A stretch of DNA of 64,000 bases from Agapanthus africanus (lineage: Eukaryota > Streptophyta > Magnoliopsida > Asparagales > Amaryllidaceae). Position numbers and translations under genes: made by a program. The stretch lies in contig JASDDO010000024.1 of assembly GCA_030015575.1 (NCBI GenBank), positions 43,176,114 to 43,240,113 of the forward strand, written 5' to 3'. Each line of letters begins with the position of its first letter. Positions within the stretch are counted from its first letter, which is position 1. The notes below the pieces were generated by a model that had not been told where the DNA came from, did not search any database, and saw only the letters and a list, made by a program, of their open reading frames with translations. Below are positions 54,871-64,000 of the stretch, piece by piece.

Positions 54871-55118
54871 GAAAAGTCTTAGGTGACAGATCCTAACCCT
54901 GTTCCCTAAAGCCATCACTATCCCTTGAAGAAGCCAAGACAAGATACTCACTTTATCATTTGCCGGCTATGTTTGCTAAGGTGACATGCTGATAACAAAA
55001 GAAAGAAGAAAGCAGAGAGACGACACAAGACATTGCAATAAAAAATATGTATCTTTTATTCATGAATTCAATTAGGAACAAAAATACATCATGCGAAAGA
55101 ATAAAAGAACGAATACAC

Positions 55119-55124
55119 TTTATT
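55119..55124 (-). terminator. AATAAA poly(A) signal of the antisense gene
   Basis: The minus strand reads GAATAAAG about 25 nt after the stop of the last exon (55149). A second AATAAA lies near 55053. Confidence 0.5.
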
Positions 55125-55148
55125 CAAAATTACAAAGAGTACAAAAAA

Positions 55149-58100
55149 TTATTGAGAAGGAAGCGCTTTCAATAATCCAATCAGCCGCTCGCGCACTTCC
55201 TTCAACCCCTCTTCTTGATCAGCTGCCGCGGCCAACTCTGCTTCAATCTGGGCTCGCTGCTGCAAGTAAGACGAAATTTGTTCCTCGGCGGCCTGCTGAG
55301 CTGCTTCACGATTTTGTGCATCCCGCTCGATGACATCGAGCTTCTGCCTCAACGTTAACCCATCAGAAATGCATTACAGAAGGCCTTCAAAGATAACTTT
55401 CAACTGGGCAGCATTCGCATCAACCTGAGCATGCAGTCGAGCAGATTCGCTTGAAGTTTCTTTACATTCCTTCTGCTTTAAAGCCACTTCTTGTTTAAGA
55501 TGGCGGAAGTAAGAAGTGCTCTGCTCGATCCACGCGGTCCGTTGAGTGCTCGCAGCCAGAATCTCAGGTGTAGGACGCCTAAGCTCAAGCTCATGCAGGC
55601 AAGCCTCGATTTCCCTGCAGCAATTGACCCAGGACTCAATGACGCCCTCACCATGAAAGTTCACGAGCGTCGCCAGTATGGGGTTAATCTCCGCGGCAAA
55701 ATCCGCAGCAGATGTTGGAGTCTCCATGTCGATCTCCTCAATATAGTCGCTCAGCATGCGCAGACTATTTGCGGCACCTTTCGAGGACGGACGTCTGGAA
55801 AAGGGCCCTGCTGGTATTATAATGTGAGACTCGAAAGAGGCTGGAGTCGATGTGATTGCTGTAAAATAAATCATAGTCAGTTTACGGCTTGAGAAATAAA
55901 GAATATACACAAAATAGAGTCTACTATACCAGCTGCAGTAGGGGGCAAAGCTGGGAGTGCTGGTAGCGCAACGACAGCCTCGTCCCCTCCTTCAATTTGT
56001 AAGGCTACAAGCAACATAAAGAAGAGTTAGCAGTAATGCGACTGCCCGTTGAAGAAAGGACGTCGTTTAGGAAAGATACTCACCGACACCAGCAGGCGGA
56101 CTAATCTCTGACAGGAAGGAGAAGTGTGGGTACAACACCTGATACAGGTGGTCGAAAAGGACTCCTGCAAGGACACAGTAATGCAACGTTAGTATATAAA
56201 TTATACAGCTTAAAAAAAATAAGACTGATGGGTCACGAATCCGCACCTTCCAACATCTGAGATGGTATGAGAGAGGGTAGAGGAGGTGTCACCGTCGAGG
56301 CGGTAGCTGATGGCATTGCCTCGGGTAGCGCGACATCAGCACTAGCCGTGCCTGCATTAGAAACAAGATAAACCCTGTGAGGAAAGATTGATAATATTGC
56401 AGAATAAAAAGAAAAGCAATGATCCAAAATCTACCTAGTGAGTCGCCAGTCGGAACCGCGACAAGGGCGTCACTTGACACAGCAACTGCTCCATCCTCTT
56501 CCATCGGGAGGTTCTCACCTCCTGTCGCCTCATCCCTTGACTCTACCAGAGCCGTTGTAACGCTCGCGACGCCAGGAGATGGAAAAGGGTCGCAGGTAGA
56601 AAGAGCAATGATTGGGGCGGTGCCCGACTCTTAAGAAGGAGCGGCCACCTCGGGCTCAGCAATTGTAGTCGTCTCATCCATCAACACCTCGGGATCGACG
56701 GCTGTAGCTACTACCTCCACAGCTATCTCAGGCTCGGCAATCGTGACTGACTTATCAGTCACCACCTCGAGCCCGGCAATTGCAGCCATCTCGCCTACCA
56801 CCGACTCGGGTTCGGCAATCGCGGCTACCTTCTCCACCGCTACCTCAGGCTCAGCGGTCACCGCCACCTCTTCGGGAAGACTCGGCTCTGCAAGATAGAA
56901 TATATGAGAATTGATACTTAAAACTTTGACAACAGAACCTCACGGCACATTACCTTGAGTTGATTTACCGTTTGCTTCCCGAGCCGCACGTGCCGCCCGT
57001 CTGTAAGCAGTAGACAAGGCGACCGGAGATTCTTCTGAGGGAGCAAGGGCAGGGGTAGCGGTACTCGAACCCGCACCCACGGCTAAGGCAGCACCACGCT
57101 CCCTCGCTGCACGCACTCGGCGTTTCCTTTCTGCCCGGGCCGTCAAAGTGGACCTTCTAGAAGCCTCCTTCAACAGGGCGTCATCGTCCACACCCGGGGT
57201 TACCTCTGGAGCCGTCAAGGCTTCCGTCATCGGTCATTTGAGTAAGGCCTCTTTCGGCAGTACCGAAGAGACCGGGACATCGGTAGCTGGCCCGGGAAGA
57301 ATTTCCGCTTCATTCCGCGGGATCGGCGCTGTGGTCCCTGCGATGAGATAAAGAAAGGGTCAGATTGTCTATGAGAAAGGATAATGAAGACACAATAAAC
57401 TGAGACATACCAATACCCAACAAAGCATGATTCCTCTCCTCCTCTTCGAAGGACCCGAGGGAAGCCGCCAGAATCTCTTCAGTGGTAAAGCCTGTTACAA
57501 AAGGAGAAATGTCAATCAAAACATGACAGTAAGAATGAAGATATAATGCAATAACAAGACGCGATTAACGTTTACTTGATTGCACGAGGGCAGCTATTTC
57601 TGTTTGGTGAGTGGCAGAGCGCACAGAAGCTGCAATAGCAGCCTCAAGATCAGTGTCTTCTGGCGCTATGAAGAAACCATCATTAGTCCCATATTCACTT
57701 AAGCCCATGTTATAAGGAGCCTGAGGCTCCAGGCCGAGTACAGCATCTAGGGAGAGGACTGACTTCTTCTTCTTCTTCTGTGCGCGAGCACCAGTTGCAG
57801 CAAGCATGAGCTTACGCTTGGTGGGCACCTTGGGGCGACGAGTCCCGATATCCGAGCCCACGCCAGATTCGGGTGAAGCTACATTTACCGTCTCCGCGCG
57901 AGCACGGGGCATTGATGGCACATCTACCATCTCCACCGGAGCACGGGTCAATCCACGCGTAGGGCTTAACACACGTGGAGGCTCAACTACAGCAGCCTCT
58001 CTTAGCGAAAGGGGGACAACGATCCGTCGCTTTAAAGGGACGTTGTGATCACCGGCAGTAGGCGCACTCTTGCGATCGAGCAGCATCCGCCTCTCTTCCC

Positions 58101-59916
58101 TGATAACAGCACCCATTGTGTGTTGATACCAGGCCGCGTGTACGTTGAGGGCCCTCGGGACACAACTCGGCTCGCTAATAAAGAAGTAGGAGCCCGTATT
58201 CAAGCGTATGAAGTGATGCAACGCACCCCGCATTCCCTCTCTGGTGGCAGCGGGTTCTATCAAGAACGCCTCCAGCGGGACCCCCTGGTTATAGTTCAAC
58301 TGCTGGGCAAAATGATGGGGATTGTACCTTATAAATAGCGCTGCATCATTTAGCCTGAAAACAAGAAAGCCCGGCCTGATGGAGTATAAATGGAAAATCT
58401 CCCGGGCTTTCAACACGGAGGCACCATCCTTAAAAACGTCGCGCAATGCCAGCACTGACTTGGAAGTTTCCTGGACGATCGTTAGGACTTTGTCCATGAA
58501 AGACATACCATCTCCGACCGTGCGCGGGCGAAGAACCAAGGCCCTAGCTTCCCGCTGTGACGGACTCACGATGGACGCGTCAACCAGCCGCATAACTCGC
58601 GGGAGCTTGCATTTCTCATAGAACGAAGGTCTCTTGTGAATGCAAAAGACCCCGAGCACGTGCATCTCCATCCACGAAGTAAAGTAATGCATCAGGAAAT
58701 TGGCGGCATGCACCCCTGGTTCAGTTGTATCCGCCGCCACGCTAAGACCATGGTACAGATGGGCTAACCCAGCAATCCCAATGGCCACTTGTATCCCGGC
58801 AATCATTCGATCCGCTGGGTAGAAGACGGACGACCTCATATAGCGAGGGTGCATAGGGAGCGTGAACCAACACAACCATAGCCCAAGAAACCCGAGAAAG
58901 AAAGCCTCCTCGTCAATGCCCGGAGTGGCTATTTCTGACAGAGGGATGATCGCAGCATCAGGAAGAAAAAAGCCCTTCTGATCGGCTTCAAGTACTGGTC
59001 GAGGGTCCAAACCAAAGCCGAAGGGGTCGTCGAACTTGGCAAACTTTTCGCCACCCTGCAACAAAATCTCCGGGTGAAGAAACCGGGCAATGAAGTCCGC
59101 GAAACTGACCCCTCGGCCTCCGGATTCCAAGAAGAGGCTCTCGTACACGTTCAGCACCTTTATCAGACTAGGAAACTGGTGCTGAATGGCGTTCTCCGGT
59201 GTTAAGCCCATCACCACCAGCTTGGTGGCAAACACGTATTCATCCAGAGGAAGCAGCTCTTCATAGTGCTCCCCCTAACCGGCAGACCGGAAATCTCAGC
59301 AAATTCTTCTAAGGAGATAGAGACTTCTCTGTCCAATAGAAGGAAGGTATGGGTTGGGATGTTCCACTGCTCCAAGAACGCCTTAATCCACCATGTGGGA
59401 GGAGCAGAATATTGGTACAACGAAGCATAAACCGCAGGATATAGGCCGAGCTTCAGCGGCTGCGTTTTCTTCGCTGACAAGATGTACCTGGCCCACTGCA
59501 AGTACCCGGCCGAATGTCGGGGAGTCAACCCGATGTTGTAGGGTTGTCCCCAAGGGCGCGACTCGTCCTGGCATATGCGCCGCCCCAAGGTATCCAAAGC
59601 TGCCGGCAGCTGCATGGGTATGGCGGCAATCGAAGGTTGAAGAAGACCCTCCGAAGTGCAATTGACAACCTCCACGGCATAGTTCACCGGGGGTGCATCT
59701 GCATATGGAACCGCCGAGATCGGCTCCGACGGCGTCGCACAAGAGAAGCTTCGACGACCTCTGATAATCTGGTCGTACCATCTACCCTACAAGTGGAGAT
59801 TTTTGTGTTCCGGATCACGGTCTTTGATAAGTGCAAGGACCTCCCGGTCCACAGGCGTCTCTGGGAATCCTCCCTCTGAGCGAATGAATGGGAACGTAGC
59901 ATCGAAAGACATGTCG
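55149..59916 (-). pseudogene. Antisense intron-containing gene with a plant mobile domain
   Basis: The N-terminal part (59211-59687) carries plant mobile domain wording (WIKAFLEQWNIPTHTFLL, SISLEEFAEISGLPV), continued at 57565-59235 (FLGLWLCWFTLP, IAGLAHLYHGLSV). Further on are a basic, nuclear-signal-like KKKKK patch, Ala/Glu-rich exons with ~17-residue IAEPEVAVE-type repeats (56631-56867), and a C-terminal coiled coil (AAEEQISSYLQQRAQIEAEL). Candidate GT-AG introns: 57492-57575, 57338-57410, 56888-56953, 56352-56434, 56165-56246, 56005-56083, 55859-55929. Exons between them are 81, 384, 453, 105, 81 and 75 nt, all multiples of three. A few breaks suggest it is no longer functional. Extra ORFs of this kind are known from Tat-lineage elements. 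Confidence 0.75.
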
Positions 59917-59989
59917 CCTGCAAGGAGGGACAAAAGTCAACTGTCAGTGCCTTAATTTAATCTGACACTTGGTATTTTAAAATTTGTAC

Positions 59990-60720
59990 CATACTGCAAT
60001 GCAGTGGAAAGGGGACCAAAAGGGGACCTACAAAATCCAGATGACAATGCATCAATTAGTTAAACAGCCTCATCATTGGATGAGACTGTTAATTAATGAG
60101 GAAATCCTCAAGGAAATTCTCATTGAATGAGAAATCCCTCGAGAAAAGGAGAAAATCTCCCTTTGAGAGCAAAGCTCTATGACAGAGTGACACTTGTCAA
60201 ACTCTGATCATGAAGGAATAAAATTCCTTAAAGAGCCTGGCTCTGTAATGATGATGGAAAAATCCATCAAGGATTAATTAAAATTAATTTTTGTGAATTA
60301 AAAATTCTGGGATCTTCAAGATCCATGAAAAACTTTTAAGAGTTCTTCATCAAAGATCAAGAGATCTACATATTATCAAAGAGCAGAGCTCCGTTCATGG
60401 GCTAAGAAACCCCAAGAAAAGATCTGTTTAGATCTATGGGTTCATGAGAGCAAGGCTCTTTTAATGAAACCCTAAAAGGGTTTTCTTTAGATCAAAGATC
60501 TATGAAGAGTAAGGCTCTGTTAATGGGTAAAAACCCTAATTTATTAAAATTTTAAACTTTACCTAAGTTTTGGTAGAGTTCTGACTCTTGAAAAGTTCTT
60601 AAACTGAAGAGCAAGGCTCTGAATAAAAATTCTCAAGAAAGAAGATGATAATCATCTAAGTGACCAAAGGTCCTATTTATAGGTATTGAACCGCCTCTTC
60701 AACTTCTGAGTTGATCCAAG
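59990..60720 (-). repeat. Micro-hairpin leader of the antisense gene
   Basis: No gene. Near-continuous small inverted repeats: TTCTCAT-TGA-ATGAGAA, GGAGA-AAA-TCTCC, AGAGC-AAA-GCTCT, AAGGAAT-AAA-ATTCCTT, TGATGGA-AAAA-TCCATCA, GGATCTT-C-AAGATCC, AGAGC-AAG-GCTCT, AAACCCT-AAA-AGGGTTT, TAGATC-AAA-GATCTA, AGATGAT-A-ATCATCT, CCTAT-TT-ATAGG. The same style as the LTR, in a region that would be the 5' untranslated leader of the antisense transcript. Confidence 0.85.
60674..60681 (-). promoter_or_regulatory. TATA box for antisense transcription
   Basis: The minus strand reads CCTATAAATAGG (60672-60683), itself a palindrome-like word. Transcription would start near 60645 and run through the hairpin leader to the ATG near 59916. 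Confidence 0.6.
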
Positions 60721-60746
60721 GGCTCTGATGTTGCCACCGCTGCACT

Positions 60747-60763
60747 CACGTGTGCGCCACGTG
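60747..60763 (-). promoter_or_regulatory. Paired G-boxes upstream of the antisense TATA box
   Basis: Two CACGTG words (60747-60752 and 60758-60763) lie 65-90 bp upstream of the antisense TATA box, a usual distance for plant bZIP/bHLH sites. Confidence 0.5.
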
Positions 60764-60770
60764 AGCGCAT

Positions 60771-60785
60771 CGGTGTGGGGGCATT
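60771..60785 (+). other. Polypurine-type tract before the 3' LTR
   Basis: CGGTGTGGGGGCATT immediately precedes TGTTTCCCCC. Position and G-run fit the plus-strand priming tract of the Tat element. Confidence 0.6.
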
Positions 60786-63231
60786 TGTTTCCCCCAATCA
60801 GAGCAAAACTCTATTTTAAAATTCAAAATTTGAAAATTGAAGCAACGCTTCAAATTCAGCTCTAGGCGTGCTGCGCGCCACGTGTCAGACACAGAAGCGC
60901 TAGCGCTAGGTGCGCTGCGCCCTAGGCAGCGCACTCCCAATCATAGCAAAGCTCTGTTTTAAAATTTCAAAACTCAAAAGTTGAAACAACGCTTCAGATC
61001 CAGCGCTCTGCGCTGCGCGCCACGTGTCAGACACGGGTGCGCTAGCGCAGTTGCGCTAGCGCAGTTGCGCTGCGCGCCACGTGTCGAACGTAGGTGCGCC
61101 AGCGCTGGAATTAAAAATTCCCCACTATTAGATCAAAAAATCTAATAATAATAAATTATTAATTAATCAGAATTAAAATTCTTTTATGGAAAGATCTTTC
61201 CAATCTTATTAAAACAAGAAAATTATCTTCTGCAAAGCAGAAGCCCTAGGATCAAAGATCCAACGGTGGAAAATATTCCCAAATCAATCAGAGAAACATC
61301 TCTTAAAACTGATTTAACAAATCAATTGGCCCTATATAAAGGCCCCTAAACTTCAAGTCTCAGAGATATACAGAAATATAGAGAAAACCCTCTACAAACT
61401 TTGAGAAAAACTCAAACAGAAAAAAGAGCAAGCTCTTAGAAAAAAGAAGATCATTTCTTCATCTTCAAGGTAAAGAACTAGTTCTTGAACAACAGAGATG
61501 AAACCATCTCGTAAAAAGAAGAACCATCTTCTAAAGAGATCATAGATCTACAAAAGACCAAGGTTTTTGATTAAAAGAAAAAGATCAAAAGATCTAATTA
61601 TAAAAAAATAAAAGAAGTATTTACTTCATTCGCAGATCCTTGATCTACAAAGGCAGAGCCCTTTTATAAAACAAGAACTTTTGTTCTTGAATCTTGAGGC
61701 AAAGCCTCCTTTAAGAAGAACATAAATTTGTTCTTTGATCTTAAATTTGATCAAATGCGCTTTGCGCTATTAGAAAGTGCCTTGCACTCATGAATTGCGA
61801 TTTTGCGCTTCTTGAACCGGCGCTCAGCGCCAAAACATGCCACGTGTCAACCAAAAACACAATCTGCGCTTTGCGCTTCTGAAACAACGCACTGCGCTCA
61901 TGGACTGGCGCTCAACGCCAAGCGCGCCACGTGTCACTCACTGGCGTGCCAACAAATTAGCGCAACGCGCTCATAAATTAAAAGCGCAATGCGCTAATAA
62001 ACTAGCGCTTAGCGCTAAGCGCGACACGTGTCCCCTTCGTATGCGCTACCCGACAGAAGCGCAATGCGGTCTTTAACTGGCGCAAAGCGCCTGACGCCCC
62101 ACGTGACGCATTGTCAAAACATACTTTGTTCTGATGAAGACAAAAGATGTCAGAACTCAATGCTTAGCATTATTAAAAGGGCCGAGCCCAAATAAAGGCT
62201 TAACAGCCAGAACAACGAAAAATGTTAAACATTTTTGGACTTAGCCCAACTCTGGCCATAAGTCCTCAACCTATATGGAACTGAGCACATCTGCTCACAA
62301 ATATTCAACTGATCTCAATCCCAAACTGGGCTACAGATCTTTCAACCAACTCACATCGGTTCGAGGGTACATCTCGTTACTCTTCTGATATTTGTTTGTA
62401 ATCCTTCAACGTCTTCAGAGAGGTGACGGGTCCCGATGACCACACATTTCTACGGACTGTGGGGTCCTTAAACTCATGGACTACGATGTCCTTAAACTTT
62501 ATAGACTACGATGTCTTTAAACCGGACTGTGGGGTCCTTAAGCCCATGGACCACGATGTCCTTAACCTGGACCGAAATGTCCTTAAACTACCGATGGACC
62601 GAGACGTCCTTAAACTAACATTGGACCACTATGTCCTTAAACTGGTAATCGACTGCAATGTCCCTAAACTAAACAACATAGGCAGCTCAAATGCTCTTTT
62701 GTTGGATCTAAATGATCCTATTAAGTTGATCTTAGTCTAAAATTAGACTAACGTATCCTTAACAAACGTTTAAGTTGATCTTAGTCTCAAATGAGGCTAA
62801 CGTATCCTTAAACCCAAACCAAAACCCAAATCTAAGAAAATACGGATTTAGACTAATCCACGCCCTACGGGCGACAACATAAATTAGTCTCCGTATACAA
62901 TCCACGGGCAACCAAAAACAAAACAAACACCCACGACACGAAGTGACTATATGGAGAAGGAGAAAGTTGTTACCGCGATGCGGTAGCGTAATTAACTGCA
63001 GGGGCTCGCGTCTGCAGGGAAGAGCGTCCCCACAATCAAAAATCTCTCAAACGAAGGGGAATCTGACGAAGTCCGCTACATCGGCCGCATCCGTTTAAAC
63101 CTTCGATACATGGTGCCATAAATCAACTTGGCATCTTCGGAGAGGTGGACGGATAGCACCAATTAGAATCTGCCCCGAATTTCAGGCAAGACGAACCTAC
63201 GCGGTCGCGTCTCCATGTTCGGCGGTAAACA
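60786..63231 (+). repeat. 3' LTR of the plus-strand Tat element
   Basis: Uninterrupted 2.45-kb copy. It contains GCCACGTGTC boxes (near 60879, 61018, 61075, 61838, 61925), a TATA box at 61333, the micro-hairpin chain, GCGC words (61755-62110), 28-bp GGAC repeats (62430-62740), a large inverted repeat TTTAGACTAAT...ATTAGTCT (62848-62893) and the end GGCGGTAAACA. It serves as the reference for the disrupted 5' LTR. Confidence 0.9.
61333..61340 (+). promoter_or_regulatory. TATA box of the 3' LTR
   Basis: TATATAAA in GGCCCTATATAAAGGCCCC, identical to 7518. It could drive read-out into the flank. Confidence 0.6.
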
Positions 63232-63236
63232 TGTAA
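63232..63236 (+). repeat. Target-site duplication TGTAA, right copy
   Basis: Follows the 3' LTR end GGTAAACA at 63231 and matches 6938-6942. Confidence 0.85.
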
Positions 63237-64000
63237 CATCTTATCGAATCAATACTTGATCCGATAACCCGGCTATATCACATATAACCTTTCATGTCAC
63301 ACATCGCGAGAATATAGTGCGGTATCACATATCACATTAATCTCGGTCCCGCATATATCACATATGTGCTCCTACTCCATTTCGCTTGAGCCAGGAAACC
63401 CCTGTGTAGGACTCTAAAGACTCGTCAATACGCCGGCAGTAGGTGATGATCATATCAAACACCTACAAGCCGCAAGCGATCTGCTAAACGTAACGACCAC
63501 CCGGGTATTGAGCGATCAGAAGATCAACAAGCAAGCCTGCTCACACTCCTGCGAATCCAATCAGTAACACTACCGTACAGTCCGGTCTCTTCGTCTGATA
63601 TGTCACATATGTCTTCTAGGGGTGGTAAACGTCGGACCCCAGTAACTCGATAAGTCGTGTCGATATGAGGCTCATAATGGGTCGAGAAACTACTGATAAC
63701 ACTTACCAGTATATCTCTGAAGTAGCCTTGGCCAAGGACTTCTTGTTATAGCCAATCGAGCACAGCGCAACATCAACTCCCTATACCGGGAGAGACAAAA
63801 CCCCTCCTATTGCTCATTGCCTCCATGTGAATCGGGACTGTACCCAAAAGCCACCGTTTTGCACGTTCTCTTGAACGTGGTAAGGTGGAAATCAAAGCAC
63901 AGTGGGAATCACCCAAGACTCTATGACGATCTCGGGTCTACAGAGTAACCTGTACCAGTGTCACCAGAGAACTGCCATCTGACGTTAGGTATAATACCAT
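63232..64000 (-). mobile_element. Ty1/copia-type LTR, copy 2, right part (runs off window)
   Basis: Collinear with 1845-2595 of copy 1 (ATCTTATCGAATCAATACTTGAT, GCTTGAGCCAGGAAACC, TACCGTACAGTCCGGTCTCTTC). It continues the sequence that broke off at 6942. No gene is seen. Frame-like stretches in this region are not conserved between copies. Confidence 0.7.

Larger units (their letters stand above)
52448..54960 (+). other. 3' noncoding region of the plus Tat element (repeat arrays)
   Basis: No gene is seen. Order: GGAC-N6-GTCC units (52515-52590), two ~170-bp units with TGAAAACCCGAAAGGG (52640-52915), constant-loop hairpins (52925-53110 and 53270-53465), GAAATGATTGGGCAA units (53590-53835), a 29-bp array (53985-54690), and constant-loop hairpins again (54690-54870). 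This is the mirror of 21400-25012 in the minus element, except that the ~133-bp array there is replaced here by the 29-bp array. Confidence 0.8.
6943..63231 (+). mobile_element. Giant nested Tat-lineage Ty3/gypsy element (plus strand)
   Basis: Both LTRs start TGTTTCCCCCAATCAGAG (6943, 60786) and end GGCGGTAAACA (35481, 63231), with TGTAA duplicated outside. Order inside: 5' LTR, primer site TCTGGCACGCCCGGTGGGA, gag, protease, RT, RNase H, integrase, repeat-rich 3' region, antisense passenger gene, purine tract, 3' LTR. Protein relatedness (zinc-binding C-x2-H-x4-H-x4-C units, protease VDNGSS, RT YIDD, integrase DDE) and the extra antisense ORF fit the Tat lineage. About 34 kb of its span is other elements. 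It is broken in many places. The LTRs differ by several percent by eye (worst in the first 150 bases), so it is older than its Athila-like and minus-Tat invaders. Confidence 0.85.

Noticed and set aside
59393-59879. Plus-strand frames over the mobile-domain gene
   Set aside because: They are shadows of the minus-strand coding sequence, which has the recognisable domain.

Overview
This window is from a nuclear plant genome and is built almost entirely of nested LTR retrotransposons. The lineage signatures are plant-specific: Ty3/gypsy elements of the Tat lineage with long LTRs, a split gag, and a long 3' region of tandem repeats; Athila-type elements with a TGGCGCCGTTGCCGGGGA primer site and AAGTTTGGGGG tracts; and Ty1/copia-type long LTRs. 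I see no host single-copy gene, tRNA, rRNA or CRISPR array. The species cannot be named from the sequence.

Layout. Positions 1-1019 are the end of an LTR-type element. Positions 1020-3050 are a copia-type LTR on the minus strand. Positions 3051-5965 are the 3' end of an older Tat-like element with an ~85-bp array. A second copia-type LTR (5966-6942, resuming at 63232 and running off the window) is split by one giant Tat element, 6943-63231, flanked by the target duplication TGTAA. That element has a 5' LTR in three pieces (6943-8218, 17020-17475, 35208-35481), a primer site at 35482, gag/protease/RT/RNase H/integrase spread over 35631-52447, a repeat-filled 3' region (52448-54960), an antisense intron-containing gene with a plant mobile domain (55149-59916), and a 3' LTR at 60786-63231.

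Four secondary insertions sit inside it. An Athila-like element carrying gag-protease only lies at 8219-17019. A second, minus-strand Tat element lies at 17476-35207 (duplication GCGAC); it is itself invaded by an Athila 3' fragment (27814-30924), which in turn holds a solo copia-type LTR (28112-30227, duplication CCTAC). A 3.7-kb solo LTR lies at 40239-43956 (duplication TCTTC). A partial Athila-type element with an unfamiliar acidic ORF lies at 46866-51084.

The most unusual signal is structural. The Tat LTRs and 3' regions are built from chains of short inverted repeats. In the LTRs these are 5-7 bp arms around 2-5 nt A-rich loops, one every ~20-30 bp. In the 3' regions they are tandem arrays whose units keep one loop sequence constant while both arms change together, so pairing is preserved. 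This appears in several arrays of unrelated sequence (3960-5790, 21405-21600, 21760-23190, 23460-23720, 23935-24480, 52925-54870). The antisense gene has its own G-box/TATA promoter and a leader of the same hairpin type, and its candidate introns leave internal exons whose lengths are all multiples of three. Identity estimates and ages below are by eye and approximate. Retroelements are treated as fossils.
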